Below are positions 14,714 through 16,500 of a stretch of DNA of 16,500 nt, in pieces. The position numbers and the translations under genes were made by a program. The notes beneath the pieces were generated by a model. It saw only the letters and a list, made by a program, of their open reading frames with translations, had not been told where the DNA came from and searched no databases. Origin of the DNA: Methanobacterium sp. (GTDB lineage: Archaea > Methanobacteriota > Methanobacteria > Methanobacteriales > Methanobacteriaceae); NCBI GenBank assembly GCA_003151535.1, contig PLXT01000064.1:16183-32682 (forward strand), given 5' to 3'. Position 1 is the first letter of the stretch; every line of letters begins with the position of its first letter.

Positions 14714-15084
14714 ATGAAAAGGAAATATATGGGGTTAATTGGATTAATCTGTTTCGGATTAATAGTAACACCGATAGCAGCAGAAAATGAAATATCCTCA
14801 AATGATACAAATCAAACAACAGTAAACGGATCTCAAACTCCTGTTGAAATGATAGTACAGTCAATGAAGGTAAAGATAACGCAAAGGTCACAGATTCACC
14901 AGCAATGACTGATGATATACCAGCTAAAACCGATGGAGTCGCTTCAAACATAGCAGACGATAATAATTCCACAAGTACAGACAATGATTCCAATATATGG
15001 GCAAATGCTCCTTACAGAAATTATGAAGATCCAATAAATGGTACTTCACAGGCTCCAGTAATACCTACTTCTCCAGATAATTAA
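14714..15084 (+). pseudogene. Small secreted Asn/Thr/Asp-rich protein, frameshifted
   Basis: ATG 14714 follows GGGGT and opens a signal peptide (KYMGLIGLICFGLIVTPIAA), then a polar linker (ENEISSNDTNQTTVNGSQT). The frame stops at 14906-14908, but the next frame continues without break to 15084: EGKDNAKVTDSPAMTDDIPA, later STSTDNDSNIWANAPYRNYE and TSQAPVIPTSPDN. One added A in AAA (14847-14849) joins both (VENDSTVNEGKDN), giving about 123 residues of low-complexity exported protein with several N-glycosylation sequons and no fold that I recognise. Whether it is mutated or misread is open. It lies 15 bases after the preceding frame, so they may share a transcript. Confidence 0.7.
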
Positions 15085-15130
15085 ATAACTTTTTATTGTT
15101 CTTTTTTTTGAAGTTCTGTTTTATTTTTGT

Positions 15131-15146
15131 TCTTATCAAAATAAGA
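15131..15146 (+). terminator. Possible terminator hairpin
   Basis: TCTTAT-CAAA-ATAAGA forms a 6-bp stem followed by TTTT, in a T-rich stretch 50 bases after the frameshifted secreted protein. It is a weak but sensible 3' end. Confidence 0.35.
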
Positions 15147-15180
15147 TTTTAATTAGTGTATTCTAAAATTAGAAGGTAAA

Positions 15181-15271
15181 GGGCAGGGAGAGGGATTTTA
15201 TTCAAAATTTCATAAACACAAAAAACAAAGAGATATTTTGGTTATAAATTGATTGAACATTCTCCCTGCCC
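15181..15271 (+). repeat. Hairpin array unit 1
   Basis: GGGCAGGGAGA (15181-15191) and TCTCCCTGCCC (15261-15271) are a perfect 11-bp inverted repeat enclosing 69 A/T-rich bases. The head is preceded by AAGGTAAA, as in unit 3. The unit is followed at once by the first copy of the 34-bp tail. Confidence 0.7.
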
Positions 15272-15273
15272 AT

Positions 15274-15307
15274 TATTATTATATTGGTGAAGATCGTATT
15301 TAGAATT
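15274..15307 (+). repeat. 34-bp direct repeat, copy 1
   Basis: Identical over 34 bases to 15413-15446, 139 bp away. The core reads TTGGTGAAGATCG. It follows the closing stem of unit 1. Confidence 0.8.
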
Positions 15308-15327
15308 ATCTATTTTTATATATGAGA

Positions 15328-15410
15328 AGTAAGAGAGTTTCCCTCACCTTTTTTTGGGACCAATTTTTATTTGAATTGTTAAAAAATTAGAGAGAAAAAC
15401 ATCCCTTACT
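15328..15410 (+). repeat. Hairpin array unit 2
   Basis: AGTAAGAGA (15328-15336) pairs with TCCCTTACT (15402-15410) with one A-C mismatch, and AATTTTT pairs with AAAAATT inside. The stem sequence differs from units 1 and 3, but the layout is the same: head, hairpin, then tail. Confidence 0.55.
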
Positions 15411-15412
15411 CC

Positions 15413-15446
15413 TATTATTATATTGGTGAAGATCGTATTTAGAATT
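15413..15446 (+). repeat. 34-bp direct repeat, copy 2
   Basis: Identical to 15274-15307. It follows the closing stem of unit 2 by two bases. A third, degenerate tail follows unit 3 at about 15570-15607. Confidence 0.8.
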
Positions 15447-15476
15447 TATGTTATTAATTCATTTTAGAAATAAGGT

Positions 15477-15562
15477 AAGGACAGGACTTACTTTCAATTA
15501 ATATCCTGGGAGGGATAATGGTATTGAAACTGGTGTCTGTAAAAACATTTAGTCCTGCCCTT
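15477..15562 (+). repeat. Hairpin array unit 3
   Basis: AAGGACAGGACT (15477-15488) pairs with AGTCCTGCCCTT (15551-15562), 12 bp with one A-C mismatch. An inner stem pairs TTTCAAT (15492-15498) with ATTGAAA (15523-15529), and TATCC can pair with GGATA at the tip. This unit is the closest relative of the element at 10661-10765. Confidence 0.7.
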
Positions 15563-15630
15563 AATTCTTTATTATATTGAATGTTCTATTTGAAGTTGAT
15601 TATTACTCTTTTTCTGGAGGTGTTATATAT

Positions 15631-15795
15631 CTGAAATCTACGATTTTTAAATTGATTTTCTATTTTATATTCGGTTTTATTTTTGGTTTTGCTACATTTG
15701 CATCAGTTTTAACCTGTAGCTATATCTGGACTATTATTTTTTTAATTGCACTTTATATTTGCATTAAACGATTCAAAACATTAGGAGATGATTAA
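15631..15795 (+). CDS. Small two-helix membrane protein, likely CTG start
   Basis: GGAGGTG (15616-15622), the best ribosome site in the window, lies eight bases before CTG 15631, giving a 54-residue protein that begins (M)KSTIFKLIFYFIFGFIF. An upstream in-frame ATG at 15577 has no ribosome site, lies in the degenerate repeat tail and would put GGAGGTG inside the gene. Two hydrophobic helices (about 4-25 and 30-43) precede a basic/acidic tail (KRFKTLGDD). The stop is followed four bases later by the papain-fold gene, whose ribosome site lies in this gene's end, so the two are translationally linked. A small membrane partner or pore-like protein is possible but unproven. Confidence 0.65.
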   Translation: MKSTIFKLIFYFIFGFIFGFATFASVLTCSYIWTIIFLIALYICIKRFKTLGDD

Positions 15796-15799
15796 AAAC

Positions 15800-16500
15800 A
15801 TGTTTAAATTAGGTAAAAATGGAAAAAAGCACGATTACAGAACACTACAGTATAATAAATATAATCAGAATGTTGCAGGTACAATTACCGTCCCTACTAA
15901 TTTTGGACATCATGATCTTATCTCTGATGGTGCAGGAATGCTCGGAAATGGTCCTGATGATACTGTTTTCAAAGGATTTCAAGGGGCTGGCTGCTGTACT
16001 TTTTCAGATAGGGGACATACAGCCATATTATGGAATAAGGAAGGTGGTCACCCAATTACCATCACAGGTAAAGAAACAATCTCCGATTACAGCGTATTAA
16101 CAGGATACAATCCCAAAACTGGAGCAAATGATAATGGATGTGTCATATTAGATGTGCTTAAATATGCTCAAAATACTGGTATATTAGATGCATCTGGAAA
16201 ACGCCATAAAATAGGGGCTTATCTAGAATTAGATATCACAAATCTTGTTGAAGTTAAAGAAGCAATGTACCTTTACAGTGATGTTACAGTAGGTATACAA
16301 TTCCCAGATTCGGCCATGACACAATTTAACGCTGGCGGAGTTGTTATATGGGATGTTACCAAAAATGCAAAAATTGAAGGAGCTCATGATGTACCGCTCT
16401 ATGGATCTGCTGTAATAGTCGGATATAAAGATGGCATATTCTATCTTGATACATGGGATAAGATCATTGGAATGACCCTTGCATTCTTTAAGAAGTATGT
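15800..16500 (+). CDS. Papain-fold (C1-like) protein, 3' end outside window
   Basis: An open frame of 233 complete codons that runs past the window edge. GGAGATGAT (15783-15791) precedes ATG 15800. I recognise a family found in bacterial genomes and prophages: an N-terminal HDYRTLQYNKY, a Gly-Cys segment QGAGCCTFSDRGHTAILW with candidate nucleophile C65 or C66, TGYNPKTGANDNGCVILDVL, then IGAYLELDITN, VTVGIQFPDSAMTQF and, near the edge, GYKDGIFYLDTWDKIIGMT with LAFFKKY. The family usually has His in G-H-A-V-x-V-V-G-Y; here this reads G-S203-A-V-I-V-G-Y, with H196 seven residues earlier. Activity is therefore uncertain. There is no signal peptide. It forms an operon with the small membrane protein. 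G+C looks higher than in neighbours, which may mean transfer. Confidence 0.8.
   Translation, partial: MFKLGKNGKKHDYRTLQYNKYNQNVAGTITVPTNFGHHDLISDGAGMLGNGPDDTVFKGFQGAGCCTFSDRGHTAILWNKEGGHPITITGKETISDYSVLTGYNPKTGANDNGCVILDVLKYAQNTGILDASGKRHKIGAYLELDITNLVEVKEAMYLYSDVTVGIQFPDSAMTQFNAGGVVIWDVTKNAKIEGAHDVPLYGSAVIVGYKDGIFYLDTWDKIIGMTLAFFKKY

Noticed and set aside
14688..14993. A minus-strand frame of 101 codons
   Set aside because: It lies opposite the frameshifted secreted gene; Leu/Ser-rich with no ribosome site.
15274..15446. Direct repeats as a CRISPR array
   Set aside because: Only two identical 34-bp copies exist, with a 105-bp structured interval, irregular spacing and no cas genes.
15819..16100. 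A 93-codon frame on the plus strand
   Set aside because: It overlaps the much longer frame from 15800, which has a ribosome site, clear family motifs and no stops to the window edge; the 93-codon frame is a shadow.

Overview
The window reads as chromosomal DNA of a pseudomurein-walled methanogenic archaeon, most likely Methanobacterium or a close relative in the Methanobacteriales. The evidence is pseudomurein-binding repeats in two exported proteins, archaeal TATA boxes, ribosome binding sites of the GGTGAT/GGAGGTG type, a stand-alone TRAM-domain protein, an orphan receiver-domain protein, a DUF998 and a DUF2085-like membrane protein, and strongly AT-rich spacers with T-rich gene ends. No tRNA, rRNA, CRISPR array, transposase or integrase was found.

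Layout. 0.2-3.6 kb: DUF998 membrane protein, an unrecognised helical protein, a frameshifted transglutaminase-type pseudomurein enzyme and a small unknown protein. 3.8-7.2 kb: TRAM protein, a secreted PepSY-like protein, a broken Rieske-domain relic, a secreted C39-like protein whose expected catalytic Cys is Ser, and an unknown exported protein. 7.4-10.5 kb: a decayed C-terminal anchor of a surface protein, a 59-residue zinc ribbon, a spacer with strong tandem hairpins, a universal stress protein, a 51-residue membrane protein, a flavin-binding PNPOx-like protein, an orphan response regulator and a long hairpin. 10.6-12.2 kb: a hairpin element and a frameshifted exported GATase-like (BPL_N) protein with two pseudomurein-binding repeats. 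12.8-15.1 kb: a 30-residue very basic protein behind a clear dyad, a zinc-ribbon membrane protein, the DUF2085-like protein, an orphan beta-rich domain and a frameshifted secreted protein. 15.1-16.5 kb: three tandem hairpin units, two sharing an identical 34-bp tail, lead into a small two-helix membrane protein and a papain-fold protein that runs off the window.

Two themes stand out. First, at least five exported or metal-binding genes are broken by one-base shifts, mostly in short homopolymers, while the recognisable cytoplasmic genes are intact. This is either real decay of cell-surface genes or residual assembly error. Second, the spacers hold an unusual amount of inverted-repeat structure. 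The best candidates for something undescribed are the hairpin element family (10.66-10.77 kb and 15.18-15.61 kb), the double hairpin with a shared loop motif (7.93-8.00 kb), and the operator-like dyads in front of the TRAM gene and the 30-residue gene. Several of these genes (two PMBR proteins, the C39-like and papain-fold proteins, and secreted linkers) point to cell-wall binding or remodelling. They are scattered single genes, not one operon.
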